Shown: positions 26,413-36,012, counted from the stretch's first letter. The stretch is DNA of 64,000 bases from Pseudoponticoccus marisrubri (GCF_001482405.1 NZ_LPXO01000008.1:116492-180491); one strand, 5' to 3'. Notes: generated from the sequence alone by a model not told the origin. Numbers and translations: made by a program.

Positions 26413-27477
26413 TTAGGCGGCCTCGTGCAGCAGGATCGCGGCCTCGGACGACGACAGGTTGCGGCGGGCGTAGCTGCCGTAGATATGCGGGTTCTCGAAG
26501 ATCTGCGGCATGAGCCGGGCCAGCCGCGCGCGGTCCGCATCATCCAGCGCCGAGGGCGCGGTATTGGCGGGATGAAAGCTCTCGGTTTCCAGCCCGTTGG
26601 CAAACAGGACCTCGTGCCGCGGCAGCAGCAGGTGGTGATAGGTGACCTCGCGCGACTGCGTGTCCAGCGTGACCGAGCGCCCGTTGACCAGATCGCGCGC
26701 CGCGACCAGCACCTCGGGGGTGTTGAACAGGGCGCGGGCCACCACGCCTTTCAGCAGCATCCGGTGCTCGGGAGAGACGATGATCTCCTCGCCCGGCTCG
26801 CCGATGCCGAAAGCGCCCGCGCGGATGCGGATCGGCCGCAGCTTGGGCATGGCGAAAAGCCGCGCGCCGGTCATCCGGCGGCTACCGGTCCAGCACACCT
26901 CCTGCAGGCCGTTATCCTTGGTCTGGACGAGGTCCCCCTCGCGCAGCGCCTCGATCGGAACCTCGCCGGTCGCAGTCAGGATGCGGGTGCCGGGGGTGAA
27001 GCAGATCACGCCCGAGGCCTGTTCCACCGGGTCGCTGCGCCGCCACGGGTCCAGCGCATGATGCACGACCCAGAGGTCGCGTTCGCGCGGCGGCATCTCG
27101 TCAAGGAACATCAGCAGTGGCGGCGCGCCTGTGCCCACCTCGATCAGGGTAACCGTGTAGCTCTGCGTGCCGTCGGTGACGACAAAGCTGCAATCGGCCA
27201 GCGGGTGGTCGATCTCGACATCCTCGAGGCGGGTCTTCTCCTCGATCGCGGCGCCGACCAAGCGACGCACCATGCGCGCCGCACGCTTGCGGATATTCGT
27301 TTCCCCATCCGACTGGTCGAGTTGCAGGATCGACGAAGGACCGTCGACCCGCACCGGCTCACCCCGCCATGACCATGCGGCCCCGACGGTGAGCGAGGAC
27401 GGAGGTGCGGCCTGAAAGCCGTCTATTTCCGTCTGTGACCAGGAGATGACGAACGTGCCCCTATAGCCCGTTCCCAT
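26413..27477 (-). CDS. Hint-domain protein (Hedgehog/intein-type)
   Basis: 354 aa. Residues 1-150 form an uncharacterised N-terminal part. The Hint domain starts at C159 in GVICFTPGTRILTATGEVPI, with EALREGDLVQTKDNG and EIIVSPEHRMLLKG (the TxxH/PEHR block B). This family is abundant in Rhodobacteraceae and is often found with RTX or adhesin-like secreted proteins. Hint domains catalyse self-cleavage at their first Cys, but no C-terminal His-Asn splicing junction is visible, so it would be a Hedgehog-like or inactive form. It is encoded convergently to the EamA gene and divergently from kdsD. Confidence 0.85.
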   Translation of the reverse strand: MGTGYRGTFVISWSQTEIDGFQAAPPSSLTVGAAWSWRGEPVRVDGPSSILQLDQSDGETNIRKRAARMVRRLVGAAIEEKTRLEDVEIDHPLADCSFVVTDGTQSYTVTLIEVGTGAPPLLMFLDEMPPRERDLWVVHHALDPWRRSDPVEQASGVICFTPGTRILTATGEVPIEALREGDLVQTKDNGLQEVCWTGSRRMTGARLFAMPKLRPIRIRAGAFGIGEPGEEIIVSPEHRMLLKGVVARALFNTPEVLVAARDLVNGRSVTLDTQSREVTYHHLLLPRHEVLFANGLETESFHPANTAPSALDDADRARLARLMPQIFENPHIYGSYARRNLSSSEAAILLHEAA

Positions 27478-27716
27478 GCCTGCTTGCCTGCCTGTATGTC
27501 TTTTTATTACCCAAAAGTTAACGGACCGGCGCAGACCTGAGAAGCCTTCCTATACTTTCGCATGTTCCCGTTGCTGCAACAACAATTCGACCTGTTGCGC
27601 ACAGGACACGAGTTTTCGCCATTTTCCGCCGATCCAAGGCGGGCAGGGCCTTCGCGGCAAGATTGGACACTGACCCTGCGACCGGCTAGAGACGGGCAAA
27701 GACTATCGAGCGTGAC
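27478..27716. promoter_or_regulatory. Divergent control region between the Hint gene and kdsD
   Basis: A 239-nt gap, AT-rich at 27495-27560. Toward kdsD, TTGGAC (27663-27668) and TAGAGA (27687-27692) are 18 nt apart, and TATACT is present at 27551-27556. None has a convincing partner, so these are candidates only. No coding signal was seen. Confidence 0.3.
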
Positions 27717-28670
27717 ATGGCCGACACCCCTTCCGACATTGCCCGCAGCGTGCTGCGCATCGAAGCCGAGGCGCTGGGCCGGCTGGAACGCGAGCTGCCC
27801 GCGGGGTTCGATGCCGCCGTGGCAACGCTGCTGGGTGTCGGCGGGCGGGTGATCGTCTCGGGCATGGGCAAGTCGGGCCACGTGGCCAACAAGATCGCCG
27901 CGACCTTCGCCTCGACCGGGACGCCTGCGCAGGGCGTGCATCCGGGCGAGGCCAGCCATGGCGACCTGGGCATGATCACGCGGGCCGACGCGGTGATCCT
28001 GATCTCGAATTCGGGAGAGACGCGCGAGCTGTCCGACATGATCGGCCATTGCGCACGCTTCGCCATCCCGCTCATCGCCATGACCAAGCGGCCCGACAGC
28101 ACGCTGGGCCGCGCCGCGCAGCACGTGCTGACTCTGCCCGACGCGCCCGAGGCCTGCGCTATCGGCATGGCGCCGACCACCTCGACCACCATGGCCATGG
28201 CGTTGGGCGACGCGCTGGCAGTAGCGATGATGCAGCATCGCGGCTTCGACAGGAGCCATTTCGCCGCCTTCCACCCCGGCGGCACGCTGGGGGCACAGCT
28301 GTTGCAGGTGCGCGCGGTGATGCATCGCGGCGACGAACTGCCGCTGGTCCGGGCCGAGACGCCCATGTCCGAGGTGCTGCTGGTGATGAGCCAGAAGGGC
28401 TTTGGCGTGGCGGCCATGGTGCAGGGCGAGACCCTGACCGGCATCATCACCGATGGCGATTTGCGCCGCAACATGGACGGGCTGATGGCGCGCAAGGCGG
28501 GCGAGGTCGCCACGCGCACGCCGATGGTCACCCGCCCCGACACCCTGCTGACCGAGGCCCTTGGAGTGATGAACATGAGCAAACGCACCGTTCTTCTGGT
28601 GGTCGAGGACCGCCACAGGCTGGTCGGGCTGCTGCATATCCACGACGCGCTGCGCGCCGGTGTGGCATGA
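27717..28670 (+). CDS. kdsD: D-arabinose-5-phosphate isomerase (KpsF/GutQ family)
   Basis: 317 aa. It interconverts ribulose-5-phosphate and arabinose-5-phosphate, the first step of Kdo synthesis. The SIS domain (about 20-180) contains VIVSGMGKSGHVANKIAATF and ILISNSGETREL, with HPGGTLGAQLL at its end. Two CBS domains fill residues 200-317 (TPMSEVLLVMSQKGFGVAAM, GIITDGDLRRNM). It is first in a three-gene operon whose other members are kdsB and kdsA, which makes the isomerase assignment firm. The stop overlaps the kdsB ATG by 4 nt. Confidence 0.95.
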   Translation: MADTPSDIARSVLRIEAEALGRLERELPAGFDAAVATLLGVGGRVIVSGMGKSGHVANKIAATFASTGTPAQGVHPGEASHGDLGMITRADAVILISNSGETRELSDMIGHCARFAIPLIAMTKRPDSTLGRAAQHVLTLPDAPEACAIGMAPTTSTTMAMALGDALAVAMMQHRGFDRSHFAAFHPGGTLGAQLLQVRAVMHRGDELPLVRAETPMSEVLLVMSQKGFGVAAMVQGETLTGIITDGDLRRNMDGLMARKAGEVATRTPMVTRPDTLLTEALGVMNMSKRTVLLVVEDRHRLVGLLHIHDALRAGVA

Positions 28671-29452
28671 GCGCGGTCATCTTCATCCCCGCCCGTTACG
28701 CCTCGACCCGCTATCCCGGCAAGCCGCTGGTGGAACTGGCCGGTGCAGATGGGACGCGCAAGACGTTGATCCAGCGCAGCTGGGAGGCGGCGCAACAGGC
28801 CGGGGCCGACGCGGTCTACGTGCTGACCGATGACGACCGCATCGCCGAGGCCGCCCGCGGTTTCGGGGCCGATGTCCTGATGACCTCCGACACCGCGCGC
28901 AACGGGACCGAACGCTGCGCCGAGGGCGTGGCCCAGCTGGATCGGGTGCCCGATACGGTGGTCAACCTGCAGGGCGACGCGCCGCTCACTCCACCGTGGT
29001 TCGTGACCGCGCTGATCGAGGCGATGCGCGACCCCGCGGTGCAGATGGCCACGCCGGTGCTGCGCTGCGATGTCCAGACGCTGACCAATTTCGTCACCGA
29101 CCGGCAGGCAGGCCGCGTCGGCGGCACCACGGCGGTGATGCGCCGCGACGGCACCGCGCTCTATTTCTCGAAAGAGGTGCTGCCCTTCGTCGGCAGCCTG
29201 AGCGCACCGCCCGAGGTCTGGCATCACGTGGGCGTCTATGCCTATCGCCCCGCCGCGCTGGCCGATTACATGGGCTGGGACGAGGGCCCGCTGGAACGCG
29301 CCGAGGGGCTGGAACAGCTGCGCTTTCTCGAAAACGGCACGCCGGTCACCTGCGTCCCGGTCGAGGCGCAGGGCCGCGTGTTCTGGGAGTTGAACAACCC
29401 GGCCGACGTGGCCCGGATCGAAAACGTTCTGAAACAGGAGGGCATCGCATGA
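28667..29452 (+). CDS. kdsB: CMP-Kdo synthetase (3-deoxy-manno-octulosonate cytidylyltransferase)
   Basis: 261 aa. Activates Kdo with CTP before transfer to lipid A or capsule. N-terminal nucleotide-binding motif [20 protein letters not shown], then [14 protein letters not shown] and [14 protein letters not shown] (the equivalent of the usual LQGDEP). The insert [15 protein letters not shown] and the [12 protein letters not shown] region are also standard. Coupled to kdsD and kdsA by ATGA overlaps at both ends, which implies a single mRNA and coordinated Kdo supply. Confidence 0.94.
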   Translation: MSAVIFIPARYASTRYPGKPLVELAGADGTRKTLIQRSWEAAQQAGADAVYVLTDDDRIAEAARGFGADVLMTSDTARNGTERCAEGVAQLDRVPDTVVNLQGDAPLTPPWFVTALIEAMRDPAVQMATPVLRCDVQTLTNFVTDRQAGRVGGTTAVMRRDGTALYFSKEVLPFVGSLSAPPEVWHHVGVYAYRPAALADYMGWDEGPLERAEGLEQLRFLENGTPVTCVPVEAQGRVFWELNNPADVARIENVLKQEGIA

Positions 29453-30297
29453 CCGAGGTGCAGATCCGCGACATCACCCTTGCCGCCGACCGGCCCTTTG
29501 CGCTGATCGCCGGGCCCTGCCAGCTGGAAAGCCTCGACCATGCGCGCATGCTGGCCGAGCAGATCGCCGCGGCGGCCGAGGCCACCGGGACAAAGTGGGT
29601 CTTCAAGGCCAGCTACGACAAGGCCAACCGCTCGTCCCTGTCGGGCCAGCGCGGGCTGGGCATGGAGGAGGGACTGCGCATCCTCGCCACGATCCGCAAG
29701 GAGTTCGACGTGCCGGTGCTGACCGATGTGCACGCGCCCGAGCATTGCGCGCCGGTGGCCGAGGTGGTGGACATCCTGCAGATCCCGGCCTTCCTGTCGC
29801 GCCAGACCGACCTTTTGCTTGCCGCGGGACAGACGGGCGCCGCGATCAACGTCAAGAAGGGCCAGTTCCTCGCGCCCTGGGACATGGAGAACGTGGCCGC
29901 CAAGATCGCCAGCACCGGGAACGAACGGATCCTGCTCTGCGAACGCGGGGCGAGCTTCGGCTACAACATGCTGGTCAGCGACATGCGGTCCCTGCCGATC
30001 ATGGGGCGCACCGGCTACCCGGTGGTGTTCGACGCCACCCATTCGGTGCAGTTGCCCGGCGGACAGGGCAGCTCCAGCGGCGGGCAACGCGAATTCGTGG
30101 AACCTCTGGCGCGGGCGGCGGTCGCCGTGGGCTGCTCGGCCGTGTTCATCGAGACGCATGAAGCGCCCGACACCGCGCCCAGCGACGGGCCCAACATGGT
30201 GCCCGTGCAGGCGCTGGGCCACCTGCTGCACGGGTTGCGCGCCATCGACGACCTGACCAAGGGCCGCGCCGACGCGCTGGATGCGCTCTTCGCCTGA
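29449..30297 (+). CDS. kdsA: Kdo-8-phosphate synthase, metal-dependent class
   Basis: 282 aa. Condenses phosphoenolpyruvate with arabinose-5-phosphate to Kdo-8-phosphate. Key motifs: [48 protein letters not shown] and [21 protein letters not shown]24 in AGPCQLES occupies the position that is Asn in the E. coli enzyme; Cys there marks the metal-dependent class II, together with His in FIETHEAPD and Asp in [10 protein letters not shown]. The operon lacks kdsC, so the Kdo-8-phosphate phosphatase must be encoded elsewhere. It converges with the phosphohexomutase, 18 nt between the stop codons. Confidence 0.95.
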   Translation: MTEVQIRDITLAADRPFALIAGPCQLESLDHARMLAEQIAAAAEATGTKWVFKASYDKANRSSLSGQRGLGMEEGLRILATIRKEFDVPVLTDVHAPEHCAPVAEVVDILQIPAFLSRQTDLLLAAGQTGAAINVKKGQFLAPWDMENVAAKIASTGNERILLCERGASFGYNMLVSDMRSLPIMGRTGYPVVFDATHSVQLPGGQGSSSGGQREFVEPLARAAVAVGCSAVFIETHEAPDTAPSDGPNMVPVQALGHLLHGLRAIDDLTKGRADALDALFA

Positions 30298-30315
30298 CGT
30301 CGACGGCCTGCCGCG

Positions 30316-31713
30316 TCAGGCCGCGCCCAGCCGGTCCTGCAGCTTGGCCAGGTAGGTCGACACCAGCGCCTCGGCCGTGCGGGCCTCGCCCGCCTCGGCA
30401 TAGCAGCGGAACTCGGGCGCGTTGCCCGAGGGGCGCAGATGCACCACCTCGCCCGACAGGAAGGTGACGCGCAGCCCGTCGGTCTCGTCCAGCGCGGCTT
30501 CGGCACCGCTTTCGGCAAAGAAGGCGGCGCGCGCGGCGGCATCAACGGACATCTCGGCGATGAACGCCTTGGAGACCTCGGTCGGGATGCCGGCAATCCG
30601 GTCGGCAGCGGTGAAGCGCGGCGGCAGACCGGCGACCAGCTCGGTCAGGCTCTGCCCCGCCTGCGCGGCCGCGGCCAGCGGCGCGAGGATCGGCAGCAAA
30701 CAGTCGCGGGTCAGAAGCGGTGACAGCCTGCCCGCCGGGCCTTCGGCAGCAAAGCCCAGCAGGAAGCCGCCATTGGCCTCGTAGCCCACGACGCGGGCGC
30801 CCGCATCCTCGGCCAGCACGGCTTCCATCGCCGCGATCACGAAGGGCGAGCCGATGCGCGTGCGGTCGATGCGGGTGAAGTCCGGCATCTCGGCGATCAT
30901 CGTGTTGGAGGACACCGGCGTGCAGATCACATCCGCGCCCAGCGCCCGGGCGGTCAGCGCGCCCAGCACGTCGCCCGGCACGACCCGCCCCGTGGCATCG
31001 GCCACCATGGGCCGGTCGGCATCGCCATCGGTCGAGATCACCGCGTCCAGCCCGTGCTCGGCGCACCAGCCAGCCAGCATCTGGCGCGTCTCCGGGTCCA
31101 GCGCCTCGGTATCGACGGGGATGAAGCTTTCGGACCGGGCCAGTGCCACGGCCTGCCCGCCCAACGCCTCGACCACCTCGACCATCACGTCCCGCGCGAC
31201 CGAGCTGTGCTGGTAGATGCCGATGCGCAGCCCCTTCAGCGCGGACGCGCCATAGGTATCGACATAGCGCGCGCGGTACCCCGACAGCGCGTCGGTCTCG
31301 CGCAGGGTGCCGGGCGTAGCAGTGGCCGGGGCCTGGCCCAGCCCGCCGCCGATGCGCTGCTCGTCCTGCTTCGAGATCTCGCCCGTGGGCACGTAGAATT
31401 TCAGCCCGTTGCGGTCGGCAGGAATGTGGCTGCCGGTGACCATCACGGCGCCATGTCCCTCGGCAATCGAGGACAGGGCCAGCGCCGGGGTGGGCACCAC
31501 GCCGCAATCGACCACGTCGACACCGGCCGCGCGCGCCGCTTGCATGACCCAGCCCGCGATCTGCGGCGAGGAGGGGCGCAGGTCCCGGCCCACATGCAGC
31601 GCGCCGCCATGCGGGCAGGTGGCGAGGAACGCGGTCACGTAATCCTGCACCAGCGCCTCGGTCAGCTCGGTCACAAGGCCGCGCAGGCCGCTCGTTCCGA
31701 ATTTCGGTGCCAT
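30316..31713 (-). CDS. Phosphohexomutase (phosphomannomutase/phosphoglucomutase family)
   Basis: 465 aa, the alpha-D-phosphohexomutase four-domain fold. The phosphoserine is S95 in VMVTGSHIPADRNGLKFYV. The metal loop is D229-G-D231-A-D233-R. The sugar-binding loop is YEANGGFLLG, and the C-terminal phosphate-binding loop is HLRPSGNAPEFRCY. The GSHIPADRNG form is closest to CpsG-like mutases that make mannose-1-phosphate or glucose-1-phosphate for polysaccharide precursors; specificity is not settled. The ATG at 31713 lies 5 nt after GGAGG; another ATG immediately before it is too close to that site. Convergent with kdsA, so two sugar-precursor units meet here. Confidence 0.9.
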   Translation of the reverse strand: MAPKFGTSGLRGLVTELTEALVQDYVTAFLATCPHGGALHVGRDLRPSSPQIAGWVMQAARAAGVDVVDCGVVPTPALALSSIAEGHGAVMVTGSHIPADRNGLKFYVPTGEISKQDEQRIGGGLGQAPATATPGTLRETDALSGYRARYVDTYGASALKGLRIGIYQHSSVARDVMVEVVEALGGQAVALARSESFIPVDTEALDPETRQMLAGWCAEHGLDAVISTDGDADRPMVADATGRVVPGDVLGALTARALGADVICTPVSSNTMIAEMPDFTRIDRTRIGSPFVIAAMEAVLAEDAGARVVGYEANGGFLLGFAAEGPAGRLSPLLTRDCLLPILAPLAAAAQAGQSLTELVAGLPPRFTAADRIAGIPTEVSKAFIAEMSVDAAARAAFFAESGAEAALDETDGLRVTFLSGEVVHLRPSGNAPEFRCYAEAGEARTAEALVSTYLAKLQDRLGAA

Positions 31714-31825
31714 CATGTCCTCCATGCGAGTCGGGCCGCGCGCCGGTGACATCCGGGCGCTGTCGCGCACGGGTTTGCCGGGTGGGGTGCGGATTGTCCA
31801 GCACCGCGCGGGCCCGGACATGCGA

Positions 31826-31850
31826 AGGGCCCGCCGGTCGGGCGGGCCCT
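31826..31850 (-). terminator. Intrinsic terminator-like hairpin after hemY
   Basis: AGGGCCCGCC (31826-31835) and GGCGGGCCCT (31841-31850) form a perfect 10-bp stem with a 5-nt loop, 33 nt beyond the hemY stop. No long U-tract follows. Confidence 0.6.
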
Positions 31851-31882
31851 GCATTCGGCTACCATGACGGAGCGGCCGGCGA

Positions 31883-33421
31883 TCAGGTCTGCGCCTGCCG
31901 GGCCTTGTCGTCCTCGGCCGTGCCATCCTCGGGCGGGACAATCTCGGCATCGGGCACGTCGCGCCTTGTGTCCTCGGGTGTCTCCGCGCCGGCATCTGCG
32001 CCCGGCGCCTCGGCGGGTGCGTCGTTGCCCTTCGACTGGTCCTCGATCGCGCCCACGATCAGCGGCAGCATGTCGGCACCCGCCGGCAGCACCACCTCGG
32101 ATTGCGGCGGCTTGCGCCAGTCCAGCGTATCGAAGGCCGAGCAGTTCGAACAGATCGGCTGCCACTCGGCATGAATCGTGTTGCAGTTGTCGCAGACCCA
32201 TTGTGGGCCGCGCGGCGCGGTGAGCGCCTTGGCCAGCCAGCCGCGCACCACCTGCTCGGGCGCGCCCTCGCCCTTCTCGACCGCGGCCATGATGGCCAAC
32301 ACCCGCGCGTCGGGATCGCTTTCCGGCAGGTCGCCCAGCGCGCGCCGCGCCCCGGGGAAATCCTCGGCGGCAAGGTGCAGCTCGGCATTCAGCAGCTTGG
32401 TCTCGCGGTGGCCGGGGTTGATCCGGGTCAGCTGCAGGAAGCGCTTGAGCCGCTCGGCCGGGGTCTCGTTCGGCTCGATCTCGGCAAAGGCGGCGGCGAG
32501 ATCGGGATGGGGATGGGTCTCCCATGCCTTCTTGAGCACCCGCACCGCGTTGCGCTTGCGGCCCTGCTCGATGAAGCCGCGCGCGGCCATGGCGGCGGCC
32601 GGGATCAGGTCGGGCGAGGTCCGGTTGGCCTCGATCGCCGCCTCGGCCGCCTTGGCGCTGTCGCTTTCGTTCTTGATGGCGATGGCCTCGGACAGGGCCA
32701 GCACCGCGTCGCGGCGGCGATAGATGTCGCGCGGCAGGTTGCCATGCTTGAGCTTGGCCGCCAGCGTCTTGCGCGCGCCCTTGAAGTCGCGCCCCTCGGC
32801 CTGCAGGCGCAAGAGCGTGTCCTGCACCTCGCCGTGGCGCGGCTTGATGACAAAGGCGCGCTCGGCCAGTTGCAACGCGGTGTCGGTGTCGCCGGCATCC
32901 AGCTTCTGCTTCATCAACCCGCGGATACCGACAAAGCGCGTCTCGTCCCGCTTGAGCAGCTTCTTGTAGACCTCCTCGGCCTTCTTGTGATCGCCCATCA
33001 TCTCGGCCGCCTGCGCGGTGACCAGCTCGGTCAGCTCGGGCTTGTGCAGGTATTTCTCGGCCTTCTGGGCCTTGGCGATGGCAAGGCGCCCCTCGCCCGA
33101 GGCCAGCGCCATCAGGCCCTGGTAAAGCGCCTCATAGCCCTTGCGCTCGCGGTTGCGGTCGAAATAACGCGTCAGCGCGGTCTCGTCCCCGTTGATGAAG
33201 CGCAGCAGCGCGACGGTCAGCGAGACCAGCTTGAGGAACAGCCAGACCAGCCCGACGACGACGATCGCGGCGATCACCGATTGCAGCGGGCCCAGCGAGT
33301 ATTCCATGCCGGCGACGGTGATCATCAGACCGCCTTCGCTTTCCAGCAGGTAGCCGGCCCCGAGGGTCAGCGCCGCGATCAACGCGACGAACACAACGAT
33401 CTTGATGAGTGACCAAAGCAT
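31883..33421 (-). CDS. hemY: HemY-like TPR membrane protein
   Basis: 512 aa with two N-terminal transmembrane helices (IKIVVFVALIAALTLGAGYL; SVIAAIVVVGLVWLFLKLVS). These are followed by TPR-like helical repeats up to about residue 400. Near 400-425 there is a two-CxxC element (VCDNCNTIHAEWQPICSNC), then an acidic tail. Proteins of this type are called HemY after the E. coli hem operon, but their biochemical role is unsettled and they are distinct from protoporphyrinogen oxidase. It follows the mitofilin-like gene by 12 nt and hemD further upstream, a conserved alphaproteobacterial order. Likely an inner-membrane scaffold; the zinc-ribbon-like motif could bind metal. Confidence 0.88.
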   Translation of the reverse strand: MLWSLIKIVVFVALIAALTLGAGYLLESEGGLMITVAGMEYSLGPLQSVIAAIVVVGLVWLFLKLVSLTVALLRFINGDETALTRYFDRNRERKGYEALYQGLMALASGEGRLAIAKAQKAEKYLHKPELTELVTAQAAEMMGDHKKAEEVYKKLLKRDETRFVGIRGLMKQKLDAGDTDTALQLAERAFVIKPRHGEVQDTLLRLQAEGRDFKGARKTLAAKLKHGNLPRDIYRRRDAVLALSEAIAIKNESDSAKAAEAAIEANRTSPDLIPAAAMAARGFIEQGRKRNAVRVLKKAWETHPHPDLAAAFAEIEPNETPAERLKRFLQLTRINPGHRETKLLNAELHLAAEDFPGARRALGDLPESDPDARVLAIMAAVEKGEGAPEQVVRGWLAKALTAPRGPQWVCDNCNTIHAEWQPICSNCSAFDTLDWRKPPQSEVVLPAGADMLPLIVGAIEDQSKGNDAPAEAPGADAGAETPEDTRRDVPDAEIVPPEDGTAEDDKARQAQT

Positions 33422-33433
33422 GTTTCGTGACCC

Positions 33434-35170
33434 TTACTGCTGGTTCAAATTCTGGCTCAGGCCATCGGCCGCCTGCACCGCGTCAAGCCGCAGCCGGGCC
33501 TGTTCGACCCAGCCGTCCAGTTCGGCCCGCGCGGCATCGGGCAGGGCGGCGATCTCGTCGAGCGCGGCCTGGAATTCGCCGCCCTGCACGGCCGCCTCGG
33601 CGCGTGACAGGATGGCGTCCGGGTCGTCCCCCTCGCGCGGGGTGACCGAGCGCGCGCCCAGCTGGTTCTGCAGGAAGGCGGCCATGCTCGTCCCGCCCTC
33701 GTCGGGGGCGGTCTCGCGCGCGGTGCGCAGCGCGGCGCGGGCGGCGTCCGGGTAGCTTTCGGCCAGAAGGGTCTGCGTCGGCACGCCGCTTTCGGCATTG
33801 GCGGCCAGCACCTCGGGCACGGCCACGTCATAGGCCTGCAGCTCGGCCAGCGGCTGGGCAAAGGGCTCGCCCGAGCGCACGGCGGCGCTCAGCGCGGCCA
33901 CCGCGGCCAGCTTGGCGGCCATGTCGACCTGCGCCTCGGCGCTCTCGCGCACCTGCTCCGCCTCGGCGGCGACCTCCTCGATCCGGGCCTCCTGCGCCTC
34001 GACCCGCTCGCGCAGCGCGGCCAGCGCCTCGGTGGGCACAAGGTTGCCCAGCGCGTCGTTCAGCGCGGCCAGATCGGACTGGATCGCGCTCACCGCCTCG
34101 GCGGTCACCGTGGCGTTCAGCGCCTCCTGCTGGTCCGAGATCTCGGCACGCAGCTCTTCCAGCTCGCGCTCGTAGGCGGCGATCGCCTCGGGCGACAGCG
34201 CGTCGGCCAGCGGCTGTTTCTCGATCGCGGTCAACCGGCTGTCGAAGGCGGCGATGCCGTCATCGGTGGCCGTCAGCGCGCCACGGATCTCCTCGATGCT
34301 GTCCTCCAGCCCCGCCACGCTGCTGTTGAGCGCGCCAAGGTCGATCCCGGCCAGCGTCTCGCGCGTGGTGGCAAGGTCGGCGGCCAGCCCGTCGATGCGC
34401 TCGCCCTGTTGGCGCAGCGCGGTCTGCACGTCCTCGCGGAAGGGATCCGGGGCGCCCTGCGCCGCGAAGGGCCATGCGCCCGCCATGTATTGCGAGGCGC
34501 CGAAGCCCAGCCCGGCGGCCACGACACCGCCCAGCACCATCGGGACGAAACCGCCCTTGCGCTCGACCGTGGTCTCGCGGATCACCTGCGGCTCGGGCGC
34601 GGCGGCGGTACCGGCCAGCGTGTCCTTCTGCTCGGTCGCGGCGACATCCGGCCCGTCGAGCCCCGCGCCCCCGGTCGTGTCCGCGTCCATCGCGGCCGAG
34701 AGCGTGTCGCCCGCGGGGGCATCGTGCGTATCGTCGCCCGTGGTCGCGCCGGTCAGCGTATCGGCGTCGGAGCTCTCGCCCGTCAGCGTGTCGTCATCCG
34801 TGGTCGCGACCGTGTCCTCATCCGGTGCCCCGGCGGTCAGCGTGTCGGCGCCATAGGGCACGGTGTCGTAGGCATCGGAGGGCAGCGTGTCGGACGCCTC
34901 GGACACGGTCACGCTATCCTCGGCACTGCTCTCCACAGGCGCATCAGTATCGGCGCTGTCGTCCTGCCCTGCCGGGATCGCGTCATCCCCCGCAAGCGTG
35001 TCGGCACCAGCGGCCGTGTCGGCACCGGCGGCCAGGCTGTCGGAATCGGACGGGCCCGCGGCCAGGCTGTCCCCGGTATCGCCGGGCGCGGTCTGGTCCG
35101 CGCCGGTCAGGCTGTCCTTCTCCCGGTCGGTCCCCGATCCGCCGGTCCTGTGCTTTCTCGACTTTGCCAC
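33434..35170 (-). CDS. Mitofilin/COG4223-like inner-membrane protein
   Basis: About 578 aa. The first 190 residues are a low-complexity Asp/Thr/Ser/Ala tract with many DTL and DT repeats. One transmembrane helix follows (FVPMVLGGVVAAGLGFGASQ, near 210). A periplasmic coiled coil at about 245-425 and a C-terminal helical domain complete it. This is the layout of alphaproteobacterial homologues of mitochondrial Mic60, which shape intracytoplasmic or inner membranes. The GTG at 35170 opens with MAKSRKHRTGG; an in-frame TTG three codons upstream is an alternative. It sits between hemD and hemY, which is the conserved setting for this family. Confidence 0.85.
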   Translation of the reverse strand: MAKSRKHRTGGSGTDREKDSLTGADQTAPGDTGDSLAAGPSDSDSLAAGADTAAGADTLAGDDAIPAGQDDSADTDAPVESSAEDSVTVSEASDTLPSDAYDTVPYGADTLTAGAPDEDTVATTDDDTLTGESSDADTLTGATTGDDTHDAPAGDTLSAAMDADTTGGAGLDGPDVAATEQKDTLAGTAAAPEPQVIRETTVERKGGFVPMVLGGVVAAGLGFGASQYMAGAWPFAAQGAPDPFREDVQTALRQQGERIDGLAADLATTRETLAGIDLGALNSSVAGLEDSIEEIRGALTATDDGIAAFDSRLTAIEKQPLADALSPEAIAAYERELEELRAEISDQQEALNATVTAEAVSAIQSDLAALNDALGNLVPTEALAALRERVEAQEARIEEVAAEAEQVRESAEAQVDMAAKLAAVAALSAAVRSGEPFAQPLAELQAYDVAVPEVLAANAESGVPTQTLLAESYPDAARAALRTARETAPDEGGTSMAAFLQNQLGARSVTPREGDDPDAILSRAEAAVQGGEFQAALDEIAALPDAARAELDGWVEQARLRLDAVQAADGLSQNLNQQ

Positions 35171-35219
35171 GTCCTGCAACCCTTCCCTGCGTCATCCCAA
35201 GGCGATAACCCCGGACACC

Positions 35220-35939
35220 CTAGTGCGCACACCCATCCGCGAGCAAGCCCGCCACGGCGTCCAGCATGGCGTCCGAGTCGGGGCGTGCGGCAATCCTCAA
35301 TGACCGGTTATGCAGCGCGGCAAGCGGCTTGGCCACCGTTTCGCTCATCGCCGCGACACAAAGCGGCGCTTTCGGCGGCCTGGCAGCCAGCATTTGCGCC
35401 ATGAGCGTGGCCGTGCGCGGCGAGTAGAGCGGCGCCACGACCGGGCTGTCGCCGTCCAGCGCGGCGCGCGCCTCGGCGCTCAGAGGCTGTTCGGGCTGGT
35501 CGTAGATCACCGCCTCGCGCGTCTCGATCCCGGCCGCGCTCAGCCTTGCGGCCACGTCGCCCCGCGCATGGCGCCCGCGCAGATGGCAGAGCGGTGCCGC
35601 CGGGCGCTGCGCGCTCAGCCGGGCCACCAGCGCCGCGGCATCACCGCCCGCGCTGTCCGCCACCATGCCGGCCTCGCGCGCCGTGCGCGCCGTGGCGTCG
35701 CCCACCGCGAAGACCGGCAGGTCGCGCGGCCCGCCCAGCGCGCACCAGGCCCGCACGCCATTGGCCGAGGTGATCACCAGCCCGCGCAGCCCGGCCGTGT
35801 CGGGCAGCGGACCGGTCACCGCGATGCCGATCAGCGGCGAGATCACGGCCCGGAAGTCCAGCCCCCGCGCCCGCAGCGCCGCGATCACCTCGCGCGCGGC
35901 CGGCTCGGGCCGGGTCATCAGCAGGACGGGGGCCGCCAT
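35220..35939 (-). CDS. hemD: Uroporphyrinogen-III synthase
   Basis: 239 aa. HemD cyclises hydroxymethylbilane with ring-D inversion to give uroporphyrinogen III for heme and related tetrapyrroles. It has the weakly conserved two-lobe pattern: [20 protein letters not shown] at the start, [17 protein letters not shown] (the ITSANGV motif) and [15 protein letters not shown]. Further on come [25 protein letters not shown] and [14 protein letters not shown] (the usual FTSPRTA region). The ATG at 35939 starts the conserved domain directly. First gene of the hemD-mitofilin-hemY set and divergent from tsaD (74-nt gap). Confidence 0.9.
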   Translation of the reverse strand: MAAPVLLMTRPEPAAREVIAALRARGLDFRAVISPLIGIAVTGPLPDTAGLRGLVITSANGVRAWCALGGPRDLPVFAVGDATARTAREAGMVADSAGGDAAALVARLSAQRPAAPLCHLRGRHARGDVAARLSAAGIETREAVIYDQPEQPLSAEARAALDGDSPVVAPLYSPRTATLMAQMLAARPPKAPLCVAAMSETVAKPLAALHNRSLRIAARPDSDAMLDAVAGLLADGCAH

Positions 35940-36012
35940 GGCGTCTCCGGGATTGTGGGCCTTGGGCGCCGGTGGTAGCTGTATGTGTCCATCAAGGCAA
36001 CGGGACCCCGGC

